A DNA stretch of 64,000 nt from the NCBI GenBank assembly GCA_016871495.1, contig VHDF01000008.1, forward strand, positions 21,488 to 85,487, read 5' to 3'. The notes below the pieces were generated by a model. The model worked only from the letters and a program-made list of their open reading frames with translations. It did not search any database and was not told the DNA's origin. The position numbers and the translations under genes are program-made. The DNA is from Verrucomicrobiota bacterium. Its GTDB lineage: Bacteria > Verrucomicrobiota > Verrucomicrobiia > Limisphaerales > VHDF01. Below, piece after piece: positions 1-8,098 of the stretch; the first letter of the stretch is position 1; each line of letters opens with the position of its first letter.

Positions 1-2
1 GC

Positions 3-449
3 CGGGCGCTCTGGCGCGTCCTGCGTCGCGGCGGCCGCGTCAGACTGCTAGTGCCCGGAATCTCCGACGTGCCGATGTCCCAGTCCGCCACCATGTTCCT
101 CTATGACAAATTGCTTCGATCGGGCGTCGAGTTGTTCGAATACCAACCCCAAATTCTGCACGGTAAATTGATCCTGATCGACAACGTCGTTTACGCCGGC
201 TCTTCAAATCTGGACACCCGGAGTTTGAACATCAATTACGAGGTGATGTTGCGAATGACGGATCGCCGGTTGGTGGAAGAGGCCCGCTCGCTCTTTGATG
301 GAGCCCTGCTCCACAGTCGCCGGGTGCAACTGAAGACTTGGCGGCGCGAACGGCCTTGGTACCGGCGCTGGCATCAGGCTTGGTCTTACTTGTTCCTCTC
401 ACGAATCGACCTCTACTTCGCCAAGAAAATGTGGCGCCGAAGCGGATGA
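3..449 (+). CDS. Cardiolipin synthase-like phospholipase D protein, C-terminal part (5' truncated by window edge)
   Basis: The reading frame is already open at the window edge, so the start lies outside. The visible 148 residues hold one complete phospholipase D HKD motif, HGKLILID followed by AGSSN. The H, K and D are spaced as in the family, and the downstream NLDTRSLNINYE is typical of the second catalytic half of bacterial cardiolipin synthases. Those membrane enzymes condense phosphatidylglycerol or phosphatidylethanolamine into cardiolipin using two HKD motifs. Only the second is visible here, so full-length activity cannot be judged. The basic, aromatic C-terminus (WRRERPWYRRWHQAW) fits a membrane-surface protein. 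Another PLD-superfamily enzyme is possible. The gene converges on mqnD, leaving a 34-base gap. Confidence 0.8.
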   Translation, partial: RALWRVLRRGGRVRLLVPGISDVPMSQSATMFLYDKLLRSGVELFEYQPQILHGKLILIDNVVYAGSSNLDTRSLNINYEVMLRMTDRRLVEEARSLFDGALLHSRRVQLKTWRRERPWYRRWHQAWSYLFLSRIDLYFAKKMWRRSG

Positions 450-483
450 TCGGAACCGAAGACCCTCGCCCCGCGAGCGAATA

Positions 484-1356
484 TCAAACCACAAACTCCA
501 GTTCACGCACTTGGGGCACCAGCCCGCGCTCTTGCCCGGCTCCCAAAAACCGCCGGATGGATTCCCTGCCCTTTTCGCCATAATCCAGGGTCCAATGGTT
601 CACGTACATGCCGACGAAGCGATCCGCCAGATCGATCCCCATGTCGCGGGCGTAACGCAACGCATGCGCGACCGCATCCAGCCGGTGATCGAGGCTGAAC
701 TGAATGCTTGAGGTCAGGAGGCGGGACACTTCGGACCGGACCTGGGGCGAGTGCCGCTTGTGGATGACATTCCCGCCCAAAGGCAACGGGAGCCCCTCCT
801 GCTGGGTTCCCCACCAGACCCCCAAGTCCACACAAACCACCATGCCCTCCCTTTCGTAAGTCAATTGTCCCTCGTGAATGATGAGTCCAGACTCCGCAAG
901 GCCCTCCTTCACCGCGGTAAAAATCTCGTCAAACGGGACGACGATCAGATCCAATTCATCCCCGCCCTTGCCCAGCCAAAGCTGCAAGGCGAGAAAAGCG
1001 CTCGTGAGGCGTCCGGGAATGGCAATGCGACCGCGAGCCACCTCGGATTTCGTGCGTGGACTCCTGGCTACCACCATCGGGCCATAGCCGTCCCCCATGC
1101 TCGCCCCGCTCGGCAAAAGCGCATATTGGGAGGCGATATGGGGATAGGCGTGGATGCTGACCGCCGAGATATCAAGTTCGCCCCGGGTGGCCCGCTCATT
1201 CAACGTTTGGATGTCCTGCAAGATGTGCTGAAATTGATAACCCGGAGTGGGCAGGCGTCCGCTGGCCATGCCGTAAAACATAAATGCGTCGTCGGGATCC
1301 GGAGAATGTCCCAGGGACAGCTGAAGCGTCTGATCCGAACTCGAGGTCGATTGCAT
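484..1356 (-). CDS. mqnD: 1,4-dihydroxy-6-naphthoate synthase (futalosine pathway of menaquinone synthesis)
   Basis: This 290-residue protein has the length and motifs of MqnD, which converts cyclic dehypoxanthinyl futalosine to 1,4-dihydroxy-6-naphthoate in the futalosine route to menaquinone. The N-terminal SLGHSPDPDDAFMFYGM and the later ELDISAVSIHAYPHIA and MGDGYGPMVV are characteristic of the MqnA/MqnD periplasmic-binding-protein-like fold; the SPDPDD loop favours MqnD over MqnA. No signal peptide is seen, so the enzyme should be cytoplasmic. No other men/mqn gene is nearby, which is common because the pathway genes are scattered. The ATG at 1356 sits directly before the conserved domain. 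The gene faces a repeat-filled gap upstream. Confidence 0.9.
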   Translation of the reverse strand: MQSTSSSDQTLQLSLGHSPDPDDAFMFYGMASGRLPTPGYQFQHILQDIQTLNERATRGELDISAVSIHAYPHIASQYALLPSGASMGDGYGPMVVARSPRTKSEVARGRIAIPGRLTSAFLALQLWLGKGGDELDLIVVPFDEIFTAVKEGLAESGLIIHEGQLTYEREGMVVCVDLGVWWGTQQEGLPLPLGGNVIHKRHSPQVRSEVSRLLTSSIQFSLDHRLDAVAHALRYARDMGIDLADRFVGMYVNHWTLDYGEKGRESIRRFLGAGQERGLVPQVRELEFVV

Positions 1357-1436
1357 GCGTCGCGTCCAGCCAGCCTAAAGAGGCCATTCAGGGTTGTCAC
1401 TGTGGAATGAGCCCAAGACCTCGGGGTCCGTGTATC

Positions 1437-1632
1437 CACAGGTTTTTGGTGACCGGGTTGGCGTGGTCACGCAAACAGCCCTGCCTGCTGTGGCGCCGAC
1501 TGTCCAGCCTGCAGGGCGACGAAGGGAACCCGGCGCGTGGAGAGCATGGAAGGGCCTCGTTCTTCACCCGCCGGGCCGACGGGCCGTCGGCGATACGGCA
1601 GGCTGGGCAGCCTGCGCCACACGACAGTCGAC
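1437..1632. repeat. Interspersed repeat family A, copy 1
   Basis: About 195 bp that recurs at 17708-17905, 18466-18664 and 23881-24090. Each copy has a 5' hairpin of the form CAGACAGCCCTGTCTG (degraded here), then CAGGCTGCCCAGCCTG-type palindromes (the inner one also degraded in this copy), a conserved core with the words GCGACGAAGG and CGTGGAGAGCATGGAA, and a closing GGCAGGCTGGGCAGCCTGCG, which is the reverse complement of the first palindrome. Open frames across it recur only because the DNA recurs. No transposase is associated. It looks like a small non-autonomous, strongly structured element. Confidence 0.85.
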
Positions 1633-1661
1633 TCATGGAGGCATGGGGAGTAGCCCGGTGC

Positions 1662-1783
1662 ATCCCGATGTTGCCGGTGATGCAGGTAGGGCGCGTCCGT
1701 CCCGGCGCGCCGCCGGAGCATGATGTTTTGCATCCCGTGGGCGGCGGGCTGGGACAGGCCCGCCCTACCAACAACATCGGGAT
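1662..1783. mobile_element. MITE-like element B, copy 1 (122 bp, 12-bp perfect terminal inverted repeats)
   Basis: The element starts ATCCCGATGTTG and ends CAACATCGGGAT, a perfect 12-bp terminal inverted repeat. A second inner pair (GTAGGGCG and CGCCCTAC) strengthens the fold. An almost identical 122-bp copy lies at 26539-26660. Size, terminal repeats and lack of coding capacity fit a miniature inverted-repeat element. No clear target-site duplication is visible. Together with family A copy 1 it fills the 497-bp gap between mqnD and lysA, in which no gene is seen. Confidence 0.8.
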
Positions 1784-1853
1784 ACACGGGGAGTAGCCCT
1801 CATCCAAACTCCTTGTTTGAATTCGCAGTGCGAGTCTGGCACAACACCGCGCC

Positions 1854-3152
1854 ATGCATCGCTTTCACTACCTACGAGGCCAGTTGCACTGCGAGTCCGT
1901 GTCCGTTGAGGATCTGGCCCGCCGCCATGGCACGCCCCTCTACATCTATTCACGGGGCACTCTGGAGGACCATTTCGGGCGGCTCGATCACGCGCTGGCG
2001 CCCTTGGATCATCTCATCTGCTTCGCGATGAAATCGAACTCCAACGCGGCCGTCATGCGCACCCTTGCCCGGTTGGGAGGCGGGTTCGACATCGTCAGCG
2101 CCGGGGAGCTTCAACGCGTTCTCCAGGCGGGTGGCGATCCCTCCCGCTGCGTGTTTGCCGGCGTGGGCAAGACCGAGGAGGAGATCAGGTTCGCCCTCCG
2201 CCAGGGCATCTACAGCTTCAATGTGGAAAGCGAACCCGAGATCGATCGCATCGACCGAGTGGCGCAGCGGCTCAACAAGAAGGCGCCCATCGCCGTTCGG
2301 GTGAATCCCAACGTGGACGCCCACACGCATTCCAAAATCACCACCGGGACCTATGAAAACAAGTTCGGGGTAGCCTTCGAGAATGTGGCTGCCGTTTACG
2401 CCCGCGCCGCCCGCCGCAAGCACATCCGTTTGCGCGGATTGCAAATGCACATTGGTTCCCAGCTCACCGAGGTGCGCCCATTCCAGATGGCGGTGGAAAA
2501 AGTGCTGCCCCTGGCACGACAACTGGCGTCAAGGCATGGGCTTGAGTTTTTCAGCATCGGGGGAGGCATCGGCATCATTTATCAAAATGCACTCGCGAGC
2601 GGGAACACCGACTGGTGGCAATCGGGGCATGGGCGAAAGATGCTCACGCCGGCACTCTATGCGGCCACCTTGGTGCCCTTGCTGCAGCCGCTGGGACTTC
2701 GCATCCTGGTCGAACCGGGACGATTCATCGTCGGCAATGCCGGCATCCTGGTCACACGGGTGGAATACGTGAAGAAAACTGGACGCAAGAACTTCGTGAT
2801 CGTGGACGCCGCCATGAACGACCTGATCCGCCCGGCCTTTTACGATTCCTACCATGAAATTGTCCCGCTGCGCCAAATGCGGAGCCGCCCCATTTCATCC
2901 GATGTCGTGGGCCCCATTTGCGAGTCCGGAGACTACTTCGCGAAAGACCGGCCCTTGCCCAAAGTTGGCGAGGGCGATTATCTGGCCCTTTTGAGCGCCG
3001 GTGCCTATGGTTTTGTCATGGCCTCAAATTACAATTCGCGCGCTTTGGCCGCGGAGATCATGGTGGATGGCAAGCGCTCGGCGGTGGTCCGAAAACGCCA
3101 GTCCATCGAGGATCTTTGGCGCGACGAATCCATCCCGGCCTGGCTGAAATAG
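1854..3152 (+). CDS. lysA: Diaminopimelate decarboxylase
   Basis: LysA catalyses the last step of lysine synthesis, decarboxylating meso-diaminopimelate with pyridoxal phosphate. The 432-residue protein shows the alanine-racemase-like barrel with the PLP lysine in CFAMKSNSNAAV, the substrate-loop motif HIGSQLT, VEPGRFIVGNAG, GPICESGDYFAKDR (catalytic Cys-Glu at the dimer interface) and SAGAYGFVMASNYNSR. Length and motif order are normal for the family. It is followed after 25 bases by the lactonase gene on the same strand, so the two could be co-transcribed, although their functions are unrelated. The start ATG follows the repeat-rich gap. Cytoplasmic enzyme. Confidence 0.95.
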   Translation: MHRFHYLRGQLHCESVSVEDLARRHGTPLYIYSRGTLEDHFGRLDHALAPLDHLICFAMKSNSNAAVMRTLARLGGGFDIVSAGELQRVLQAGGDPSRCVFAGVGKTEEEIRFALRQGIYSFNVESEPEIDRIDRVAQRLNKKAPIAVRVNPNVDAHTHSKITTGTYENKFGVAFENVAAVYARAARRKHIRLRGLQMHIGSQLTEVRPFQMAVEKVLPLARQLASRHGLEFFSIGGGIGIIYQNALASGNTDWWQSGHGRKMLTPALYAATLVPLLQPLGLRILVEPGRFIVGNAGILVTRVEYVKKTGRKNFVIVDAAMNDLIRPAFYDSYHEIVPLRQMRSRPISSDVVGPICESGDYFAKDRPLPKVGEGDYLALLSAGAYGFVMASNYNSRALAAEIMVDGKRSAVVRKRQSIEDLWRDESIPAWLK

Positions 3153-3177
3153 CACGACCTGCTCCACCTCCTTCAGC

Positions 3178-4107
3178 ATGAACAGGATTCGTCTTTCGTT
3201 CGCGTTCTGCTTCGCGATGTCGCTGTCCCTTGGGGCCGCGGAGTTCGAAGTCGCGCAAGAACCCCAGTTCCGGAAACTGCTTCCGCGGGACGCCAAGCTG
3301 GCCAAGATTGCCGGTGACCTGAAGTTCGTCGAGGGACCCGTCTGGCTGGATCGCGACGGGGGGATTTTGGTGTTCAGCGATATCCCGGCCAACCGCATGT
3401 ATCAATGGAGCGCGGATGGCGGACTCAAGGAGTTTCGCGATCCAAGCCATCACGCCAACGGCAACACGACCGACCGCAAAGCCAAGGTTCTTTACACCTG
3501 CGAACACGGGGCTCGCCGAGTCACCAGGACCGCGCCCGGTGCTGCGCCGGTCACGCTGGTGGAACGTTTTCGCAACCAGCGTCTCAATTCTCCCAACGAC
3601 GTGGTCTTGAAGCGCGACGGGACCATTTGGTTCACCGATCCCGATTATGGCATCCAGCGCGAACAGCGGGAGCAGGAGGCCAATTTTGTCTTCCGATTCC
3701 ATCCCGAGACCAAGGAACTGAACGCGGTGGCGCGCGATTTCGACAAACCGAACGGCCTCTGCTTTTCCCCCGACGAAAAACGATTGTATGTCGCGGACTC
3801 GGGATCCCCCCGCCACATCCGGGTTTTCGACGTCGAATGGGACAACACCCTTTCCAACGGGCGGATCTTCTGCAAGATCGACCGAGGCGGTCCGGACGGG
3901 ATCCGCGCGGACCGCGAGGGACGCATCTGGTCGAGCGCGGGCGACGGGGTGCAGATCTTCGACGTTCGCGGCGGATTGATCGGAAAAATTCTGACTCCCG
4001 AGTCCCCGGCGAATCTGTGCTTTGGCGGCAAGAACGGACGAACCCTTTTCATCACCGCCCGCACTTCGGTCTACGCCATCGAGACGGACACCAAGGGCGC
4101 ACGTTGA
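3178..4107 (+). CDS. Secreted SMP-30/gluconolactonase-family beta-propeller hydrolase
   Basis: The 309-residue protein begins with a short cleavable-type signal peptide (basic MNRIRLS, a hydrophobic stretch, then LGAAE), so it should act in the periplasm or outside. The SMP-30/gluconolactonase signature is clear: EGPVW, a metal-ligand NSPNDV, WFTDPDYG and PDGIRAD, the residues that bind the divalent metal in this six-bladed propeller family. Members open sugar lactones such as gluconolactone or act on related esters; the substrate here cannot be told from sequence. It lies 25 bases behind lysA and converges on the sugar operon. Confidence 0.88.
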   Translation: MNRIRLSFAFCFAMSLSLGAAEFEVAQEPQFRKLLPRDAKLAKIAGDLKFVEGPVWLDRDGGILVFSDIPANRMYQWSADGGLKEFRDPSHHANGNTTDRKAKVLYTCEHGARRVTRTAPGAAPVTLVERFRNQRLNSPNDVVLKRDGTIWFTDPDYGIQREQREQEANFVFRFHPETKELNAVARDFDKPNGLCFSPDEKRLYVADSGSPRHIRVFDVEWDNTLSNGRIFCKIDRGGPDGIRADREGRIWSSAGDGVQIFDVRGGLIGKILTPESPANLCFGGKNGRTLFITARTSVYAIETDTKGAR

Positions 4108-4171
4108 AGCACCGTCCGATTTCGGTCTGGAGTTCCCCCGCCTGTGCGTCAGCAACCCTGGCGACGGTGGC

Positions 4172-6115
4172 TTAGTGCGGACGCCAGACGATGACGGAGG
4201 AGGACTCGTGGTAGGGATCGCCGAAGCCGGGACGTCTGGCTTTCAGGATCTCAACGCGCTTTTGCCGAGCGGCGTGCCTCAGCGCCGGCCAGTATCCGTG
4301 TAAGTAGTCCCGCTTCCGGTGCCACAGAATCGCGGCGTAATCAACGAGGGTGTCCGGATTATAGAATTCCAGGATGGGTTCGTGGTGAATGACCACGCGG
4401 GGTTTTTGTTCAATGAGATACTCCAGAAAGGGTTCGAACCGCGAACCCAACTGCTCCAGGGCGCCCACCGTAAATACCGCCGAGCCCGGTTGAAGCAGGA
4501 AGCCTTTCTTCGGCTTCAGCATGTCAAAGGCCTGGCCTCGCACTCTCGCGCCGTAGGCCGCCAAACGTTCCACAATCGCGACCGAGGCTTGGGTGAAATC
4601 AAGCCCATAGAGTTGAAGATCCGGACGCAGCGTGCTCAAGACGTGGAGAAACTGGCAGCTGCCGCAGCCAAATTCATACGCGGTCGAAATGCCCTCCAGA
4701 TATCGATGGAAGGTCCATTGGACGGATAGTTGAAGAAGTTTGTGCGCCAGAAATGGATCACGGGGAGAGACCAGCCCACCCCTCCAACGAATCGTTCCGT
4801 GCGGGCGCACATACCGGGGGGTGAGCGCGGAAACAGAAATCCCGCCTTCGAGAGAAGCCCGCAGGTTTTCGCTCCATCCGCGCTCGAACGCCTGGCGATT
4901 CTCCTCGTCGTTGCGATGCATCCGCGTTTCATGAACGCGCTGCAACACGTGCAGGAGATGGGCATCCCGCGCCTCGGGATCGAGCGGCGCGCATTCGGTC
5001 GAGAGGGAGATCGCCTCGCTTTTCAACCGGGGCGGCAATTCCTCGAAGGGACACCCCAACAGGTTTGACAGGACGGCGGGGTCAGCGGGGACGGTGGCAA
5101 TCATACGGCGGCCAGGTGTTGGGGGGGGGGATGAATGGCTCGCTGCGAGCGCGGCGCGTTTGATTTCAGGATCGTAGAACGAATGCGAGCGGTAGATGTC
5201 TCGGATCTCCGCCAGGATCTCCGGCGGCAGCGCGGGGCTCGTGGACGCCAAGGCGTTTTCCTCCACTTGAGGCTGCGTGAGCATGCCGGGGATCACGGTG
5301 CTCAACGCGGAGTGACTCAGGCAAAACCGAAGCGCGAACTGCGCAGGCGTCAGGCCTGAACGCCGGATGAGCTTGTCGAACAATCCGGGTGCCTCCGCCC
5401 AGCGCTGCAATTGAGCGGCGGGCCAGTGGGCTCGGTGATCCCCGGGACTGAGGGTTTCGTTTCCCGTCAGAGTGCCGGTGAGATAACCGAAGCAAAGGGG
5501 CGTGCGTGCGATGATTCCAATCCCGGCGCTCTGCGCGGCCTGCAACAACCCGCACTCCACCGCCCGCTGGTCGATGAGGTTGAAATTCACTTGAATGACT
5601 TCCACCGGCGCGTTCTCGACCACCCAGAGGGCATCCAATGGACTGCGAGCGGAAACACCCGCGAATCGAATCATCCCCTCGTTCCTGAATTGGACCAACG
5701 CCTCAAAAGCGTCGGACTCCTTCAATGCCTCGAGGGTTGGACTATGCAATTGATAGAGGTCCACTTCCTGCATTCCCAAGCGGCGAAGGCTGCTTTCGAG
5801 TGCCCCGCGCAGATGCCTGGCCGAAAAATCCTGCGGCATTTGGAATCCGCGATGTGGAAGCGTGCCCCCTTTGGTTGCGATCAGGAGCTGGCTGCGACGT
5901 CCGGCCGCCACGCGTCCGATCAATTCCTCACTCCGACCGGAGCCATAAAGATCCGAAGTGTCGAAAAAATTGATTCCGGCATCCAGCGCGGCGAACAGCG
6001 TGCGTTCACTCACGAAATCATCGGTCGGGCCGTAGGCTTCGCCCCCCAAACCCCAGGCGCCGAAACCGATCTCGGAGAGAGCAACGCCGGTGCGTCCAAG
6101 GCTGCGATATTTCAT
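4172..6115 (-). CDS. Aldo/keto reductase fused in frame to a class I methyltransferase (fusion depends on a C10 tract)
   Basis: As written, one 647-residue frame. Residues 1-320 are an aldo/keto reductase: MKYRSLGRTGVALSEIGFG, FFDTSDLYGSG with catalytic Asp and Tyr, the catalytic Lys in ATKGG, and LYQLHSP with the His. Such enzymes reduce aldehydes or keto-sugars with NAD(P)H. The part from MIATVPADP onward holds a SAM-dependent methyltransferase with motif I EFGCGSCQFL followed by LYGLDF. The join falls on a run of ten C (5121-5130). With nine C the reductase would stop after 337 residues at a TGA overlapping the ATG at 5104 as ATGA, giving a separate 310-residue methyltransferase (4172-5104). 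An upstream extension to 6433 is rejected because homology begins at MKYRSLG, with GAAGAG just ahead. Last genes of the sugar operon. Confidence 0.8.
   Translation of the reverse strand: MKYRSLGRTGVALSEIGFGAWGLGGEAYGPTDDFVSERTLFAALDAGINFFDTSDLYGSGRSEELIGRVAAGRRSQLLIATKGGTLPHRGFQMPQDFSARHLRGALESSLRRLGMQEVDLYQLHSPTLEALKESDAFEALVQFRNEGMIRFAGVSARSPLDALWVVENAPVEVIQVNFNLIDQRAVECGLLQAAQSAGIGIIARTPLCFGYLTGTLTGNETLSPGDHRAHWPAAQLQRWAEAPGLFDKLIRRSGLTPAQFALRFCLSHSALSTVIPGMLTQPQVEENALASTSPALPPEILAEIRDIYRSHSFYDPEIKRAALAASHSSPPPTPGRRMIATVPADPAVLSNLLGCPFEELPPRLKSEAISLSTECAPLDPEARDAHLLHVLQRVHETRMHRNDEENRQAFERGWSENLRASLEGGISVSALTPRYVRPHGTIRWRGGLVSPRDPFLAHKLLQLSVQWTFHRYLEGISTAYEFGCGSCQFLHVLSTLRPDLQLYGLDFTQASVAIVERLAAYGARVRGQAFDMLKPKKGFLLQPGSAVFTVGALEQLGSRFEPFLEYLIEQKPRVVIHHEPILEFYNPDTLVDYAAILWHRKRDYLHGYWPALRHAARQKRVEILKARRPGFGDPYHESSSVIVWRPH
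5121..5130 (-). repeat. C10 homopolymer tract at the reductase/methyltransferase junction
   Basis: Ten consecutive G on the + strand (C on the coding strand). The tract decides whether the reductase and methyltransferase are one protein (C10) or two genes overlapping by ATGA (C9). With C11 the frame ends at another nearby stop. It could be a slipped-strand contingency tract or a sequencing/assembly length error. Confidence 0.75.
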
Positions 6116-6188
6116 ATTCTTGCTCTTCGGCTTATTGCCGAAGCGGCTTAAAGGGGAAGTGTCAAATAGCCGCATGCGCATCCCAAAG

Positions 6189-7141
6189 TTAGAGTCGAAC
6201 GGCCCCCGGGATGGAGACATGGTCCTCAAACCATCTCGCCGTTCCTTGCAAAGCCTCGCGGAAAGGGGTGTATTGGAATCCCGAGAGAGCGACGAAGGTC
6301 GAATTGTCCGTGGGGCGCCGGTGAATGCCGCCGGGCTTGGTTCGATCGAATCGGATGCGGTCAGGATCGAGGCCCAAGGATTCAGCGACGAGGCTGGCGA
6401 TGGTCGCCACTGAATTCTCTTCGGTGGATCCAATGTTCAAGATGCCTTCCCCGTCAAAGTGATCGAGGCACCACAGGCAGGCCCGTGCCATGTCGCGGCT
6501 GTAGGTGTATTCGCGCAAGGCGGTGCCGTCTCCCCAGACTTCCAAATCGCCTCCGCTTTCCCGCTGTTCAAAGAACCTGCGGGTGAGCGCGGCCAGCATG
6601 ATCGACTCGTCGCGTCTAAAGTTCATGTTCTCGCCAAAATGCCATTGGGCACGACTCCGACCACATTCAACCCGTATTCAGCCCGGTAGGCCGAGATGGC
6701 CGGTTCAATCAGCCGCTTCGCATAGGCATAGCTGTAATTCGACTCATGCGCCGGTCCGTCGTGAAGGCAACTTTCCCGAAGGGGCAGCGGAGCCGAAGGC
6801 GGATACATTCCGACCGAGAGCATGTGCAGCGACTTCGGCACCCCGAGGAGGCGGGCCGCTTCCAGCAGGTGAAGATTCATCAACACGTTGTCACGAAGCA
6901 TCGTCGCGGGTTTGCTCCGGCTAAACCCCACCCCTCCGCTCACCGCGGCAAGATTCATAATCGCATCAGGCCGGTGGTGCCCGACACAATGCAACACGGC
7001 CTGGGCGTCCGTGAGATTGCAGTCCCGGGATCCCAGCCAAATAAACTCGCGATCCGGCCACTGCGGGGCGATCGCTTGGAGTCCTCGTCCAGTCAATCCC
7101 GTCGCGCCGAACACCAGAATTTTTCGAAATCGATTCATCAT
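6189..7141 (-). pseudogene. GDP-L-fucose-synthase-like NAD-dependent epimerase/reductase, frameshifted
   Basis: The 5' part (7141-6623) encodes a Rossmann start (ILVFGATGLTGRG), the SAVSGGVGFS-type region and SYAYAKRL with the YxxxK catalytic pair, then reads into VVPNGILART and stops. The 3' part in the next frame continues exactly where the family continues: GENMNFRRDES, LEVWGDGTALREYTYSRDMA and RPTDNSTF. The switch falls at AAAA 6636-6639 (TTTT on the coding strand). One extra T would read VPNGIFGENMNFRR. Intact, the protein would be about 316 residues, the normal length for GDP-fucose synthases, which epimerise and reduce GDP-4-keto-6-deoxymannose. The GDP-sugar substrate is an inference. 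Starts 33 bases after the transketolase C-subunit stop in the operon. Confidence 0.8.
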
Positions 7142-7174
7142 CCCTTCGGATTCCCTCTCCCGCGCCCTGCGGCT

Positions 7175-8098
7175 TCAATGAGCGCCGAACCAAAGTCTCC
7201 GGCACAGGCCGGCGATCGCTCGCGCATCAAATCCCATCCGTTCGCGAAAAGTTTCCCGGCGCAGATTCCCGAGAGCGAATTGATCGGGCGGACCCAGTCG
7301 CTCCATCCGGACAGGGACTCGGCGTCCCATGTTCCACTGCGCTATCGCCGCCCAAAGTCCCCCTTGCGGCAGATGCTCTTCCACCACGAGGAGCCGGTAA
7401 CCTTGTTCGACCAAAGCGTCGAGTTGCGCGACGTCGAGCGGTTTCACGGTGTGGAACTGATGGACGGCGGGAGTGATGGCATCCGGGCGCAAGAGTTCCA
7501 CCGCCGCGAGTGCTTCCTGCGCCGCCTCGCCGCTGGTCAGGATGGCGATCTTGACGCCCGAGCGAAGCTTGCGCGCGCGACCCAGGACCGCGGGTTCTTC
7601 AGCCTCATAGCGCGGCTCACCAAAACGTCCCACCGAGAAGTAGGACGGCCCTGACAGAGTCATGAGCTGAGGAAAGAGGACCTCAATTTCCCTGGGATCT
7701 CCCGGCAACACCACCGTCATGTTCGGCAAGCTCGACATCAAGGCCACATCATCCAGTGCGTGATGGGACACGCCACTGGTGGCATAGGTCAGTCCCCGCC
7801 CCGCCCCCACCACGACCACAGGCAGTCCGGGGTAGCTCACGCAGTAGCGAATTTGCTCGAAGGGCCGGGCGGTCGCGAATGAGGCGATGGAGTAGGCGAC
7901 CGGACGCCACCCTTCCGCCGCCAACCCGGCGGCGAAATTGATCATTTGAGCTTCGGCCACGCCCGCGTTCACAAACCGCGGACCGAAGCGGCGGGCAAAC
8001 TCATCGAAGACCTGAAAACCCAGATCGCCGGTTACAAAGAGCAACCGTTCATCCGCCTCCGCCACCCGGGTCAATGTTTCGGAAAACGCCTTCCTCAT
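7175..8098 (-). CDS. Transketolase, C-terminal (pyrimidine-binding) subunit
   Basis: This 307-residue protein corresponds to the central and C-terminal domains of transketolase: MRKAFSETL, FVTGDLGFQVF, FVNAGVAEAQMINFAAGLA (the conserved Glu that activates thiamine diphosphate), ATSGVSHHALDD and a C-terminal domain with LLVVEEH and GLWAAIA. It would act with the product of the upstream gene (8095-8967), which carries the thiamine-phosphate-binding half; the two overlap by ATGA, the usual arrangement of split transketolases in sugar clusters. Such pairs move two-carbon ketol units between sugar phosphates. This subunit is intact, but its partner carries a stop codon. Confidence 0.88.
   Translation of the reverse strand: MRKAFSETLTRVAEADERLLFVTGDLGFQVFDEFARRFGPRFVNAGVAEAQMINFAAGLAAEGWRPVAYSIASFATARPFEQIRYCVSYPGLPVVVVGAGRGLTYATSGVSHHALDDVALMSSLPNMTVVLPGDPREIEVLFPQLMTLSGPSYFSVGRFGEPRYEAEEPAVLGRARKLRSGVKIAILTSGEAAQEALAAVELLRPDAITPAVHQFHTVKPLDVAQLDALVEQGYRLLVVEEHLPQGGLWAAIAQWNMGRRVPVRMERLGPPDQFALGNLRRETFRERMGFDARAIAGLCRRLWFGAH

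Noticed and set aside
6116..6433. Longer N-terminus for the aldo/keto reductase
   Set aside because: The extra 106 residues overlap the 3' part of the epimerase gene and have no homology; the family start MKYRSLGRTG lies at 6115 with a GAAGAG ribosome-binding site.
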